Below are positions 1-9,969 of a stretch of 64,000 bases of DNA, in pieces. A program made the position numbers and the translations under genes. Each line of letters starts with the position of its first letter. The first letter of the stretch is position 1. The stretch is from Paraburkholderia sabiae (GTDB lineage Bacteria; Pseudomonadota; Gammaproteobacteria; Burkholderiales; Burkholderiaceae), in the NCBI RefSeq assembly GCF_030412785.1, contig NZ_CP125295.1, forward strand, positions 5,270,001-5,334,000. Direction: 5' to 3'. A model generated the notes under the pieces. The model was not told the DNA's origin. It did no database searches and saw nothing but the letters and a program-made list of their open reading frames with translations.

Positions 1-49
1 GCGCATGAGCGTCGCGGCGATGCGCGGCGCTCATCCACATGCGATACAT
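1..49 (-). CDS. pelD: PelD, N-terminal fragment (cut by window edge)
   Basis: An ATG on the minus strand at 49-47 overlaps the TGA of pelC in the arrangement TGATG. It opens a frame that runs off the left edge, beginning MYRMWMSAAHRR. In known pel operons pelD follows pelC and encodes the inner-membrane c-di-GMP receptor that switches on Pel export. The assignment rests on gene order and the coupled start. Only 16 codons are visible, so no domain can be checked. A later in-frame ATG (position 40 or 34) could be the true start. Confidence 0.45.
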   Translation of the reverse strand, partial: MYRMWMSAAHRRDAHA

Positions 50-600
50 CAGCCGCGCGTGCGCAGCGGCGACAGCAGGTTGCCGATCAGCGACGACGCG
101 ACGCTCGACAGGCTCGAACGCGTCCAGCCGCTCTTCGAACCCGTCGCGCTCCACACGACCTGGCCCGAGGCCACGTCGATCAGTTCGAACGTCACGCCCG
201 CGACGGGCTCGCCGTCCACACCGACCTTGTAGCGCCACTCTTCCACGGCGCCCGTCAGCACGTACTTCACGCGCTGCTCGCGCGCCCATGCGAGTTTCTT
301 CTCGCCGATATCGCGCTGCGCGGTATCGAACATCGCGTTCGCCGATGCGTCGACGGGCGCGAGGCGCACGTCAGCGAAACCGTTCGCGCGCAATGCGTTC
401 GCTGCAATCGCCGCCGCGCTGCTGCCTGCCGCCGGCGTTTCGGTGAAGTTCGCCATCGTCACGACGGCGACGGCATCCTTCGATTCGAGCGCGGGCGAGC
501 CCGCCTGGCGAATCGACCCGCATGCGCCCAGCACCAGCGCCGATGCGGCCGCGGCCGCCACCCACTTGATCAAACGTGACCACCCGTTGATGTTGCTCAT
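49..600 (-). CDS. pelC: PelC, outer-membrane lipoprotein of Pel polysaccharide export
   Basis: The protein is 183 residues. PelC forms a ring on the periplasmic side of the outer membrane that guides Pel polysaccharide to the PelB pore. The N-terminus has a lipoprotein signal: a basic start (SRLIKW), an alanine-rich core and an LGAC lipobox with the lipidated cysteine at residue 27. The rest is a compact soluble domain of the size of PelC. The start at 600 is chosen over longer in-frame codons because GAGGAG lies about 8 bases upstream and the signal peptide then begins cleanly. It follows pelB after 52 bases and couples to pelD. The identification combines size, lipobox and the unambiguous pelA-pelB context. 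Confidence 0.85.
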   Translation of the reverse strand: MSNINGWSRLIKWVAAAAASALVLGACGSIRQAGSPALESKDAVAVVTMANFTETPAAGSSAAAIAANALRANGFADVRLAPVDASANAMFDTAQRDIGEKKLAWAREQRVKYVLTGAVEEWRYKVGVDGEPVAGVTFELIDVASGQVVWSATGSKSGWTRSSLSSVASSLIGNLLSPLRTRG

Positions 601-652
601 CGAACCACTCCTCAGAAATGTCGTTATTTCGCTCATGTCGCCGTCTCCGGCA

Positions 653-3600
653 TCAGTAGAACCATCGATAGCGCGCACCCAGCACCGTGACGGGCGTGCC
701 GATCTTCGACACGCGCTGATGCGACAGATACACGGCAGCGTGATCGCCGCCGAACACCGTGCCCGCAATGCCGAGACTCACGTCCGGCCCCCAGCCCTGA
801 ATCGAGTCGTGCACGATGCCGACGTCGAGAAACGGACGCCACGCATGTGTGTACTGCTCGAGCAATTCGTCGCCGAAGCTGAAGAAGAAACCGTACTGCG
901 TGTACGTGTCGGGCATGAAGTCTTGCGGCGTCGCGGGCTGCAATGCCGTCGGCACGAGACGCGTCATCAGCGCGTCGGCCTGACCGCTCGCGCCGTAGCC
1001 GCCATGCGTGATCAGCGCGCGCAGCGTGTAGTCCGGATAATTCGTGCGAATCCGGTAGCTCACTTCGCCCGTCGACAGCACGCCGCTACCGAGGTAAGTC
1101 CGCGCCTGGCTATAGAAGCGGTCCGCCTCGATGCTGCCCGTGAACGTGATGCGATCCGTCGCGCGATACGTGAAGTCGCCGATCAGGTTGTCTTTCATGC
1201 CGCCCACGAGCAGCGTCTGGTTTTCGTCGGCGACCTGATTGCGGCCCGCGCGCAAGCCGAGCGTCAGCGCCGAGTTGCGCCCCACCTGGCCCGCGAGATC
1301 GAGCGTATAGAACGAATCCGATGCGATGCGGCGGCCGCCCGTGATCGAGAACGACGTGTCGCGCGTGCGGCGCTCGCCGGAAATGTTCAGCCAGCGGTCG
1401 ACGGACGGCACGTTGGTCAGCTGCGTGATATCGGTCGAATGCTGGAAGTGCTGAACGGCCGTCACGCCGACGAGATAACGCTCGGCGATCTTGCGGCTCG
1501 CGGCAAGCGTCGTCTCCACGTAATCGAGCGGATGCTCGATGTGATTCTCCACTTCCGCGCCAACGAACTGCGGCCAGTCGAGCGTGGTTTCCGTCACGCG
1601 CGTATGCAGGTCGGTGTCTTCCGGCGCGCCGTCGAGCGCATCGAACGCGAGTTGCTGCGCGCGGTCGGGCCGGTCGACGGCAATCGTCGCGTCGATGCGG
1701 TCGTTGATCGGCAGACGCGAGCGCTCTTGCGCGAGCAGGCGCTCCATCGTCGGGATGTCGTTCTCGGCGAGCGCGATGGTCAGCTGCGCGTCGACGGGAC
1801 GCGACAGACGCTCGGCGTACTGCTGCGCGAGCCAGCGTTTCGCGAGCGGATTGCTTTCCTTCGACATCGCCCACGCCACGGCAACGTCCTTCGCGACGGC
1901 GCCGCGTACACGCGCATTCACGGGCAAACCAGCGCCGTCGAGCGGAGCGCCACCCGGCAAGCCCTTCGCCGTGCCGATCATCGTGCGGCGCGCAATCGCG
2001 TTGTCCGTCGATGCCGGTTTCGCCGACATCAGACTGTCGAGCAGCGCCGCCGATTCATCGCCCGTCGCGTATTCGGCGGAGAGCGTCACGCGCCGGCCGC
2101 GCAGATCTTCGAGTGTCTCGGCGTCCTGCGCGGTGCGGCCGCGCATTGCCGCGCGCTGCGCACCGTGCAGCTTCACGAGCCGCGCTTCGTCCTGCTGCAT
2201 CTGCAGCCACACCTTCTTGCGGATCGACCACGCGAGGCCGTCGTGGCCCGCCTGTTCCTGCGCATCGGCGTAAGTCAGCAGCCACAGCGGATCGCGCGAC
2301 ATCATCGCCGACTGACGGCGCAGATATTCGAGCGCGGCGACAGGACGGTTCAGGCGCATTTCGGCGGCGGCGTACGGTTCCCACAACGCCGAGCTTTGAT
2401 CGGCGCTGCCGCGCCAGCGCTTCAACGCTTCGCGCAGATCGCCGTCGCTGCCGTAGTCGACGAGCGTCCACAGATACGCCGCGCGCAGATCGGAACTCGC
2501 GCCGGGCAGATCGACGGCGCGCTTCAGATCGGCGAGCGCTTTCTGCTGCTCGTTGATCAGGCGATAGTATTCGGCGCGCACGCCGAGCAGCGCGGGCGAT
2601 GCTTCCGCCGCCTTCAGTTCTTCCGGCGTGAGACTCGCGAGCAGGAACGCGATGCGGTCCATCGCCTGAGCGTCGGTGTAATAGAAGATCGCGTCCTGCA
2701 ATGCGCGCACCGTGTGATCGCGGCGATAGCGCAACTCGGCGACGCGGCCCGCATCGATCGGATACGGATCGTAGAAGTACGTCATGTCGCCGAGGTCTTC
2801 GGACGTCGCCGCGCCGCTCGCGATCAGATGGCGATACGCTTCGTTCGCGTCGTCGTCGAGTTGCAGCAGACGCGCGAGTTCCGCATAGTTGCGCCAGAAG
2901 TCTTCGTCGGTATCTTTCGCGCCCGCGCGCGCCGTCTTCAGCGCAGCCAGCGACGCGCGATAGTCGCCCTGGCGATACAGCACGCTCGCCGTGCGCAGCG
3001 CCGCGTTCGCATCGTTCGGATGACGCGCCTGCACCGCCCGATACGTCGCGAGCGCCTGATCGTCGTGGCCCGCGCGTTCGGCGAGCTGGCCGATGCGCTG
3101 GTCGAGCGCGTCGGCGTTCTGCGCGCGCGGCAGCGAGCGCAGGAAGGCGAGGCCGTCGTCGGGACGACCGAGACGTTCATACGTGGCCGTCACGTTGTCG
3201 ATCAGCTTCAGATCGTTCGGCGTCGCGCGCGCTTCGTGCACGAGCGCCGTCAGATACGCCTCGTCATCGTCGAGCATCGGCGCGATGCGCAGCACGTTCT
3301 GCCAGCCGACCTGATCGTTCGACAGTTGCGCGTAGTCGAGCCACGACTTCAGCGCGAGCGACGGATCGCGATTCCATTCCGCGACCTGTGCGAGACGCTT
3401 GACCCATTCGACGGAACGCGGATCGCGCTGCACCTGCTGCGCGGCGATCTTCTGCGCGCTCGCCAGATCGCCCGATTCGACGAAGGCCTGGAACACGACG
3501 TTCGCGACGCTCGGGTCCGAGCGGATTGCGTCGCGGCTGGGGGTGTTCGTTTCTTGCGGGCCTTGCGCGCCCTTCGTGCTGCTCACGGCTTGCGGTACTG

Positions 3601-4621
3601 CTGCCGCGGCGACGCGAATCACGCGAACGCCGCCCTGCTCTTCATCGGCTGCCGCGCGCATCGCTGCACGCAGACTCACCAGCGCAGCGCCCCGGCGATA
3701 AGCCACAGGACCATCCATATACGCATACCCTGCCTGCGCCACATCGTGCATAGGCGTCGGCTCAGCCAGCGCGTACTTCGCGAGCAGCTTCGCGTAATGG
3801 TCGACGGCATCGGGACGGTTCGCCGCGCGCGCAAGATTCAACAGCACGACGAGCGTCGCGGGATCGTCGGCGAGCGGGCCGAGATGTGCGTCGGCGGCCG
3901 TCAGCGCGTCGTTCAGCAGATTGCCCGACTGCAGCGTGCGGATGCCCGCGACAAAACAGCGGCGTTGCTCGTCGCGCGTCGTCGCGGCGGCTTCCTGACG
4001 GAACCACGCATCGGCAGCGGCACGATAGTCGCCGACCTGCAGCGCGTAACGCGTGATCTGCGTGTCCCACTTGTTGCGTCCGTCGGGATCGTTCGCCGAC
4101 AGCCGCGCGTACAGTTGCGCCGCGAGATCGGGCATGCCGACGGCGGCCGAACGCTGCGCAAGCCATTCGAGATCGCGCGGCGCCCACGGCAACTTCGCGG
4201 CCTGCGTCAGACGCGCGCGCAGGTTTTCAAGCGCGGGAACGCGGCGCGGATCGTCTTCGGGAATCGCGAACGTGCGCTGCTCCGTCACCGACAGATGCAG
4301 CATCATCGCGCTGCGCAGCATGTCGTCCGAACCGAGCTTTTCCATGCGTGCGGCGATGCGCTCGGCGTCGTCGGTGCGACCCAGATACAGATACTGCGCG
4401 CCCAGCAGCGACAGAAACTCTTCGTTATCGGGCTGAACCTTCGACCACGCTTCCAGATACGCGACGCTCAGCTCGCTCGGCGCGCCGACCGACGCGACGC
4501 GCTGGCGCAAGCCGCCGCGCGGCGACACGCCGTACATCGTCGCGACCACCACGCCCGCGAGCGTGTAGATGAGCCACGTCGGAACGATACGGGGACGTTT
4601 GTCGTTCGTTTTATCGTTCAC
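653..4621 (-). CDS. pelB: PelB, TPR scaffold and outer-membrane porin of Pel export
   Basis: The 1322-residue protein matches the PelB plan. It has an N-terminal membrane anchor (about residues 13-33, TWLIYTLAGVVVATMYG), a long alpha-helical series of TPR-like repeats over roughly residues 50-950, and a C-terminal beta-barrel over about the last 330 residues. The barrel ends in ARYRWFY, a terminal aromatic signature typical of BAM-inserted barrels. In the known system the TPR region binds PelA and the barrel exports the deacetylated polymer. The start overlaps the end of pelA by 11 bases, so the two are probably translationally coupled. It is slightly longer than the Pseudomonas homologue (about 1190 residues). 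I see no break in the frame. Confidence 0.92.
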   Translation of the reverse strand: MNDKTNDKRPRIVPTWLIYTLAGVVVATMYGVSPRGGLRQRVASVGAPSELSVAYLEAWSKVQPDNEEFLSLLGAQYLYLGRTDDAERIAARMEKLGSDDMLRSAMMLHLSVTEQRTFAIPEDDPRRVPALENLRARLTQAAKLPWAPRDLEWLAQRSAAVGMPDLAAQLYARLSANDPDGRNKWDTQITRYALQVGDYRAAADAWFRQEAAATTRDEQRRCFVAGIRTLQSGNLLNDALTAADAHLGPLADDPATLVVLLNLARAANRPDAVDHYAKLLAKYALAEPTPMHDVAQAGYAYMDGPVAYRRGAALVSLRAAMRAAADEEQGGVRVIRVAAAAVPQAVSSTKGAQGPQETNTPSRDAIRSDPSVANVVFQAFVESGDLASAQKIAAQQVQRDPRSVEWVKRLAQVAEWNRDPSLALKSWLDYAQLSNDQVGWQNVLRIAPMLDDDEAYLTALVHEARATPNDLKLIDNVTATYERLGRPDDGLAFLRSLPRAQNADALDQRIGQLAERAGHDDQALATYRAVQARHPNDANAALRTASVLYRQGDYRASLAALKTARAGAKDTDEDFWRNYAELARLLQLDDDANEAYRHLIASGAATSEDLGDMTYFYDPYPIDAGRVAELRYRRDHTVRALQDAIFYYTDAQAMDRIAFLLASLTPEELKAAEASPALLGVRAEYYRLINEQQKALADLKRAVDLPGASSDLRAAYLWTLVDYGSDGDLREALKRWRGSADQSSALWEPYAAAEMRLNRPVAALEYLRRQSAMMSRDPLWLLTYADAQEQAGHDGLAWSIRKKVWLQMQQDEARLVKLHGAQRAAMRGRTAQDAETLEDLRGRRVTLSAEYATGDESAALLDSLMSAKPASTDNAIARRTMIGTAKGLPGGAPLDGAGLPVNARVRGAVAKDVAVAWAMSKESNPLAKRWLAQQYAERLSRPVDAQLTIALAENDIPTMERLLAQERSRLPINDRIDATIAVDRPDRAQQLAFDALDGAPEDTDLHTRVTETTLDWPQFVGAEVENHIEHPLDYVETTLAASRKIAERYLVGVTAVQHFQHSTDITQLTNVPSVDRWLNISGERRTRDTSFSITGGRRIASDSFYTLDLAGQVGRNSALTLGLRAGRNQVADENQTLLVGGMKDNLIGDFTYRATDRITFTGSIEADRFYSQARTYLGSGVLSTGEVSYRIRTNYPDYTLRALITHGGYGASGQADALMTRLVPTALQPATPQDFMPDTYTQYGFFFSFGDELLEQYTHAWRPFLDVGIVHDSIQGWGPDVSLGIAGTVFGGDHAAVYLSHQRVSKIGTPVTVLGARYRWFY

Positions 4622-7472
4622 AGCGGATCTCGACGGGCTGATAGTGGACTTCGAGGGCGTTGAGCGGGGCCGTATCGAAGCGGACGAAGGCGCCGTCGTG
4701 TTTCAGTGGCACGGGGCGGCCCGCGATGCTCGCGCTGCACGTCTGCGCATTCGCGAGCTTCACGAACGGCTCGTAATAGCCGCCAAACTCGAACGACATG
4801 CCCTTCGCGTCGCGTTTGAAATCGCGCACGAAACCGTTGGCCTCGGCGATATATGGCAGCGCGCTCGCCTTCGACAACGTACCCGGTTCGTCGAACGACA
4901 CGCGCGCCGCGCCGTCCGTGATGTGGATATACGTGCCGTCCGGTCCCGGCGCATAGCCCGTCACGCCACGCGACGCATGCAGGTCGGGCGCAGTGGTCTG
5001 CGGCCAGTGCAGTTCGCGCACTTCGCCGTTGCCGCGCACGAGCCAGTCATCGGACTTCGCGTTAGCGCCTTCGCTCTGCACCGAGCGCGCGACGGCGAAC
5101 GTACGCCAGTCGAGCACCTTGTGCGCGTAGTCCGTCATATGCACGGGCAGCACGGGCTGCTTGAGCACCGCTGCGAAGATCTGGTCGAGCGCACGCAGCG
5201 ACGCGACCTTCGTGCCGCTGTACATGTGGTAGTAGATGTCGATCGGCTTGAAGCGGCGCGGCTTGTCGGTCATGTCGAACGTTTCGAGCACACGCGTGAA
5301 GCCGTAGAACGGGCCGAGCCAGTCGTTCGTGTAGACGTTCTCGTCCTGGTTCGGCGCATAGACCTGATACGCGCCCGGCCCTTTCAGCACGCCGATGGGC
5401 GCGATATTGGTCCAGCTGTTCGCGCTCTTCGTGATGACGGTGTCGCCGCCGTTCACGTTGTCGACGCCTGCCTGATACGTCTTGCGCACGACGATCGCGG
5501 GCGGCTCGCAGTTGCCCGGCCATTGCAGGATCGTCACCTTCTTGCCGGCTGGCGCGAGACGCGAATTGATGTAATCGATCGAGCCCGTTACTTCGCGATC
5601 GATATTGAACGTGTAGTTCGGAATGTTCAGCGAGAACGCCGTGTCGCCGCCGCCGCGATCCACGCGCTCGCCCGTCTTCGCGTCGACGTTCTCCCATTCG
5701 AACGGATGCGAATACGTGTGCGTGCCGATCGCCACGTACGGCAGCGCGAACATCTTGCGCGCGATCTCTTCCAGACGCGGCGAAATCTGCGGATACAGAC
5801 CCTTCGGCCCCACTTCGCCTTCGATCACCGACAGCGTCATCGGCACCTTGTAGCGCGTGAAAATCTGCTGATAGAGCGCTTCGCCCGAATAGTCGGCGCC
5901 GGGGAATTCCGCGCGCGACGCAAAGCCGTCGCCGTCCACGTGCGTCATAAAGAGGCGGCGGCCGTTTTCCGTGGTGACGCTCGGCGACGGCATCGCCTGC
6001 AGGCGCAGCGCCTGACGCAGGAAATCGATCGGCTGGATCGCCCAGCGCTCCTGGCCGATGCCGTTCAGCGACACGACCGTGTACGGGCTCATCGCGAAGC
6101 CGCCCCACGGCGTGATCGCGATCTGGTCGAGCGTCGCTTCGCCGCTCTTCACGCGCAACAGCGACTTGCTCGCGCTGCCGACCTGCACGCCTGTCAGATC
6201 GCGCGCGCCGAGCTTCGGATCGACTTCGAAGCCGACCATCGGATCGCGCGACACAACCTCGATCTTGTCGGTAAACGGACCCGCGACGGCTTGCAGATCG
6301 AGCGCGCGGCCTTCGTCTTCCGCCGCGTCGAAACCGAACTGCCCCATGAACACCATGGGCACATGCGCGGCCATGCGCGCATCGACCCACGTGCGCCACG
6401 CGCCGCTATTCGCCGTTTCATCGCTCTGCAGCCACGCGACGATGCCCGCGTAGCGGTCCGGCGTGATGCCGTCGGGCAGCGGCTCGTTGACGTTCGCGTA
6501 TTCGACGTCGTAGCCGAGATAGTTGAGCGGCGTCGCGAGATCGCGCACGCCGGGCGTTTCGTCGAGCGGCAGGTCGACCTCGCTGTCCTGCACGATCAGC
6601 ACCTTGCGCGGCAGCACTTCGATCGCGCCGATGCCCACCTGATTCAGCGACGCGTTCGTCACGTAGGGCGTCACGCCCTGCGCGAGCACTTGTGCCGCCG
6701 TCGTGCGCGCGCATGCGCGGTCGTCGGCGGGACAGGTTTCGATCGAAACGACAGGCACGCCTGTCGATTGCGTGAAGTTTTTCGCGGCGGCGGCGCGCGC
6801 ATCGCGCTCGCTCGCGGCGACGTTGCCGTTCTGCGCATCGCGCACCAGCGACGGCCCGATCACGGCATAGAGCGCATTCGCGTGCGGCTGTGCGGCCTGC
6901 AACGCGCCCTCGCCGCCGATCACGAGACGCGCATCGGGATGCGCGGCGTGGATTGCGTCGATCGATGCAATGGCCGCGGGCGTGTCGAGCAGGAAGCCGC
7001 GATAGCCGCGCTTCCACAACGGTTCGATCTGCGCGCCGATGAATGTGTCCGGCGTGGCTTGCGCGGCATCGGCGTGCGTGCGCGCGAGCCAGACGGTGTG
7101 ACGCAGCGGATGCGCATCGGGGTCGAAGCCGCTGGCGGGATCGATCACGACGGCATCGAACGCCTGCAATTCGCCGACGGGCACACGCGAGCCATAGAAG
7201 AACGCGAGATTGACGCGCGGCGACGCAGCACCGTTCGATGCCTGCGCGTGCAACTGGGTGGCCGCCCCGGTCGAAGATTGCGCCTGCGCAGCGACGCCAT
7301 GCATCGCGAACGCAGCCGTCGCAGCCAGTGCAACCACACGAGCGTGCGCAAGCGCACGAACGAGCGCGCGCGGTTGCGCCATCATCGTTCTGTGCACTGT
7401 GAGGCCGAAGCCTTGCAACACCCCGTCGAGCGCCGATTGCGCTTCGAATATCGTTTGAATCCCCGCTCGCAT
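4611..7472 (-). CDS. pelA: PelA, Pel polysaccharide deacetylase/glycoside hydrolase
   Basis: The protein is about 953 residues, the usual PelA size. PelA is a periplasmic bifunctional enzyme that partly de-N-acetylates Pel and can hydrolyse it. An Ala-rich signal peptide lies at about residues 31-65, followed by a TIM-barrel-like hydrolase region (about 85-290), a middle domain, and a NodB-like deacetylase from about residue 505. The deacetylase metal site is visible as THVDGDG (510-516) and HTYSHPF (585-591). The start is uncertain. The ATG at 7472 leaves 30 residues before the signal peptide, whereas ATG at 7385 or 7382 would start just before it; neither has a strong ribosome site. It is the first gene of the pel operon here. 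Confidence 0.93.
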   Translation of the reverse strand: MRAGIQTIFEAQSALDGVLQGFGLTVHRTMMAQPRALVRALAHARVVALAATAAFAMHGVAAQAQSSTGAATQLHAQASNGAASPRVNLAFFYGSRVPVGELQAFDAVVIDPASGFDPDAHPLRHTVWLARTHADAAQATPDTFIGAQIEPLWKRGYRGFLLDTPAAIASIDAIHAAHPDARLVIGGEGALQAAQPHANALYAVIGPSLVRDAQNGNVAASERDARAAAAKNFTQSTGVPVVSIETCPADDRACARTTAAQVLAQGVTPYVTNASLNQVGIGAIEVLPRKVLIVQDSEVDLPLDETPGVRDLATPLNYLGYDVEYANVNEPLPDGITPDRYAGIVAWLQSDETANSGAWRTWVDARMAAHVPMVFMGQFGFDAAEDEGRALDLQAVAGPFTDKIEVVSRDPMVGFEVDPKLGARDLTGVQVGSASKSLLRVKSGEATLDQIAITPWGGFAMSPYTVVSLNGIGQERWAIQPIDFLRQALRLQAMPSPSVTTENGRRLFMTHVDGDGFASRAEFPGADYSGEALYQQIFTRYKVPMTLSVIEGEVGPKGLYPQISPRLEEIARKMFALPYVAIGTHTYSHPFEWENVDAKTGERVDRGGGDTAFSLNIPNYTFNIDREVTGSIDYINSRLAPAGKKVTILQWPGNCEPPAIVVRKTYQAGVDNVNGGDTVITKSANSWTNIAPIGVLKGPGAYQVYAPNQDENVYTNDWLGPFYGFTRVLETFDMTDKPRRFKPIDIYYHMYSGTKVASLRALDQIFAAVLKQPVLPVHMTDYAHKVLDWRTFAVARSVQSEGANAKSDDWLVRGNGEVRELHWPQTTAPDLHASRGVTGYAPGPDGTYIHITDGAARVSFDEPGTLSKASALPYIAEANGFVRDFKRDAKGMSFEFGGYYEPFVKLANAQTCSASIAGRPVPLKHDGAFVRFDTAPLNALEVHYQPVEIRCER

Positions 7473-7975
7473 ACGATTTTTTCTTCGGTTATTTCTTTTT
7501 TACCGACCGGCATTAAAAAACCGGTTTTCCTGGGATTTACGTCCCGTCGATCAGCAGCGCATGGCCATATGTCAAATAACGGACAATGCGCCGCGCACTT
7601 GAGGAAAATCTGCAGACTGGAAAGATCAGAGGATACGAAGCGCTATCTCTGTGAATCGGCGCGCATTTTAGCGCGTTCCGACTGCCTGAGAAGGGGTGTC
7701 GCAAAAATATCACGGGGCTGAAAACGGCATAACTGCATGCTCCGTGAATATCGATTTATGCTGAGAAAGGCTCGCAAACGTTTAACCAGATAATCGCGAA
7801 CGGATATTCGATTTTCATTATTTTTCAATTCGACCGGTTCTTATTACCGACTATTTCATGCATGCCTGACTCATTTTAAAAGTCGAATTGTCAGGAATGG
7901 AAAGGCGCGCAAACGATTTCGCGGTTGCGATGAGGTGCAACTCACGCGGCGTTGCGTTTATGCGATCATCGGTCC
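7473..7975. promoter_or_regulatory. Pel operon upstream region, AT-rich, no gene
   Basis: This 500-base divergent gap lies between pelA and the AraC gene. It is clearly richer in A and T than its neighbours, with several A/T runs at 7490-7510 and 7800-7880. It must hold the pel promoter and probably the araC promoter. Such AT-rich leaders of exopolysaccharide operons are often targets of H-NS-type silencers; that is inference. A 61-codon minus frame inside it has no support and I do not annotate it. Confidence 0.5.
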
Positions 7976-8791
7976 ATGAACGATCAACGTTACTGGCGCG
8001 ACCCGCAGCTGCCGTTTGTCGAAAGCCGGCTCGCTTTCGGCTCGCGCGCGTGCTACGTGCCGCATACGCACGACACGCTCTCCATCGGCGCCGTCGACAG
8101 CGGCCACAGCAACTATGTCTGCGGCGACGATCGCGCGCGCCTCGGTCCGGGCAGTCTGGTGCTGATTCCCGCGACGCGCGTTCATTCGTGCAATCCGGAT
8201 ACGGACAGCGAGTGGAGCTACCAGATGCTGCATCTCGATGTCGCGTGGGCGAGCGCCGTGCTGCGCGAAAGCGGCAGCGCAGATGCCGACGACGTGCTCG
8301 CGCGTCCGTCGATCAATCACGACCGCGAGGCGTATCTGCGTTATTGCTCGCTGAACCGGCTGCTGTTCTCGGACGCGGATAGCGCGGAGAAGGAAGCGGC
8401 GCTGATTCTCTTCGTCAGCGAGCGCACGTGGCTCGGCGTAGCGCGCGAGCTTCCGCCTGTGCCGTGCATCGCAGCCGATCGCCTGAGACGCATCACCGAT
8501 CTGCTGCATGACGCGTACGGCGAGCGCCTGCCCATCGAGCAGCTCGCGCAGATGGCGGGCATGAGCCGCTATGCGTTCATTCGCGCGTTTCGCGCTGCGA
8601 CGGGCATGGCGCCGCACGCTTATCAACTGGATCTGCGCATCAACGCCGCGCGCCGCCTGTTGCGCGATGGCCAGGCGCTCACTGCCGTCGCACATGACCT
8701 CGGCTTCGCGGATCAGGCGCATTTCCAGCGCGCCTTCAAGGAGCGCGTCGCGATGACGCCGGGCGCCTATCGACGCGCGGCCGGTTCATAA
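7976..8791 (+). CDS. AraC-family transcriptional regulator with cupin sensor domain
   Basis: The 271-residue protein has the classic AraC arrangement. The N-terminal cupin-like effector domain contains a histidine cluster (YVPHTHDTLSIG). The C-terminal double helix-turn-helix runs over about the last 100 residues, from LAQMAGMSRYAFIRAFR to LGFADQAHFQRAFKE and ending TPGAYRR. The ATG at 7976 is preferred to a TTG 24 bases upstream. It is followed after 88 bases by a LysE-type exporter on the same strand. AraC plus LysE pairs of this kind usually form an amino-acid or antimetabolite efflux unit, so it probably activates that exporter. The ligand cannot be read from the sequence. Confidence 0.85.
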   Translation: MNDQRYWRDPQLPFVESRLAFGSRACYVPHTHDTLSIGAVDSGHSNYVCGDDRARLGPGSLVLIPATRVHSCNPDTDSEWSYQMLHLDVAWASAVLRESGSADADDVLARPSINHDREAYLRYCSLNRLLFSDADSAEKEAALILFVSERTWLGVARELPPVPCIAADRLRRITDLLHDAYGERLPIEQLAQMAGMSRYAFIRAFRAATGMAPHAYQLDLRINAARRLLRDGQALTAVAHDLGFADQAHFQRAFKERVAMTPGAYRRAAGS

Positions 8792-8879
8792 GCGCTGTGC
8801 CCTGCTTCGCATCGCGCACTTTTCTTCAATATCTCCGCGCACCTGTCCCGCAGACTCCCCGCACACACAAGGAGTCGAG

Positions 8880-9530
8880 ATGGGTCTTTCTCTTCAGCAA
8901 TTCGCGATGGTCGCGGGCGCGCATCTTCTTGCCCTGCTCAGCCCCGGCCCGGATTTCTTCCTGATCGCACGCAGCGCGCTTTTACGCGGATGGCGCAAGA
9001 CGGGCGCCGTGTGCTTCGGCATCGCGTGCGCGAACGGCGTCTTCATCGCACTTGCGGTGGGCGGCGTGGCGGCGCTGCATCGGCATGGCGTAGCGTTCGC
9101 GCTCGTGCAGGCATCGGGCTGCGTCTATCTGCTCTATCTGGGCGGATTGATGCTGCGGCATGCGAGCGCGGCTTCGATCGCGACGCCCGATCGCGATGAA
9201 TCGTCCGCGCCGAGGCCGAGCGCGTGGCTCACACGATTCGCAACGGGTTTCGCCTCCGCGATTCTCAATCCGAAGAACGCGCTCTTCTATGCAAGCCTGT
9301 TCGCGTTGCTCGCGGCACGCGACGCGCCTTTCGGCGCGCAGATCGTCTACGGCGTCTGGATGTTCGCGGCCGTGTTCGGTTGGGATCTGCTGGTAGCGAT
9401 GGGGATCGGGCATCCCGCCGTGGTTGCGCGCTTCACGCGCCATAGCGCGTCGATCGAACGCGTGACGGGCGTCGTATTGCTCGCGATTGGCGCAAGCGTG
9501 CTGGCGATGCTCGCACGCGACTGGCTATGA
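8880..9530 (+). CDS. LysE/RhtB-family amino-acid exporter
   Basis: The 216-residue inner-membrane protein has about six hydrophobic segments. It carries the hallmark N-terminal motif of the LysE/RhtB family, LLALLSPGPDFFLIARSAL, followed by GWRKT and a cytoplasmic loop. A second conserved block, GFASAILNPKNALFYASL, lies near residue 125. The family exports amino acids or related small molecules by proton antiport. The start has a good ribosome site (AAGGAG, 7 bases upstream). It lies directly downstream of the AraC regulator and is probably its target. The substrate is unknown. Confidence 0.88.
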   Translation: MGLSLQQFAMVAGAHLLALLSPGPDFFLIARSALLRGWRKTGAVCFGIACANGVFIALAVGGVAALHRHGVAFALVQASGCVYLLYLGGLMLRHASAASIATPDRDESSAPRPSAWLTRFATGFASAILNPKNALFYASLFALLAARDAPFGAQIVYGVWMFAAVFGWDLLVAMGIGHPAVVARFTRHSASIERVTGVVLLAIGASVLAMLARDWL

Positions 9531-9710
9531 GGCAGCGAGGAGCTATGCTTCCTGATGTCGCAGATAACGGGTTCCGGCGACGTCCGTGTCGATAGGCATG
9601 GGTGTTGCTCCATGCGGTGACGGCGGCGCCTGTGTCTGCCGACGCGGTTTCCGCGCCCGTGGATCGGTCATTGCATCGATCCGTTCAGCCAAACACCGAT
9701 GGAGGATTCC

Positions 9711-9872
9711 ATGCTTCGATACGCTGCCATCTTCTTCGTCATCGCCATCATTGCGGCCGTCTTCGGATTCGGCGGCATTGCCGCAGGCGCTGCTGAAATA
9801 GCAAAGGTGCTGTTCTTTATCTTTATCGTGATCTTTCTCGTCACGCTGCTCATGGGCGTGATCCGACGCTAA
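9711..9872 (+). CDS. DUF1328 small membrane protein (YtjA-like)
   Basis: This 53-residue protein consists almost entirely of two hydrophobic helices: [20 protein letters not shown], then a [15 protein letters not shown] segment and a short basic end (VIRR). That pattern is characteristic of the DUF1328/YtjA family of tiny inner-membrane proteins. GGAGG stands 6 bases before the ATG. The function of the family is unknown; some members respond to stress. It is monocistronic, with about 180 bases of non-coding sequence upstream. Confidence 0.85.
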   Translation: MLRYAAIFFVIAIIAAVFGFGGIAAGAAEIAKVLFFIFIVIFLVTLLMGVIRR

Positions 9873-9969
9873 CGCTGCTCGCGGATCCATGCCGGCAACG
9901 CAGGCGGACGTGCAATTTGTCGCGCGTCCGCTTGCAATAGTTGCCGCCGCAGCATCTACATCACTGCGA

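Noticed and set aside
443..4663. A 1406-codon frame on the plus strand opposite pelB
   Set aside because: It is antisense to a clear pelB with domain structure. Its Arg-rich composition is what high-GC third positions give on the reverse strand, and it has no ribosome site or domains.
4569..7721. A 1050-codon plus frame opposite pelA
   Set aside because: Same shadow effect: Arg/His-rich, no motifs, antisense to the well-supported PelA.
7643..7828. A 61-codon minus frame in the pel leader
   Set aside because: No ribosome site, no motif, in an AT-rich non-coding region.
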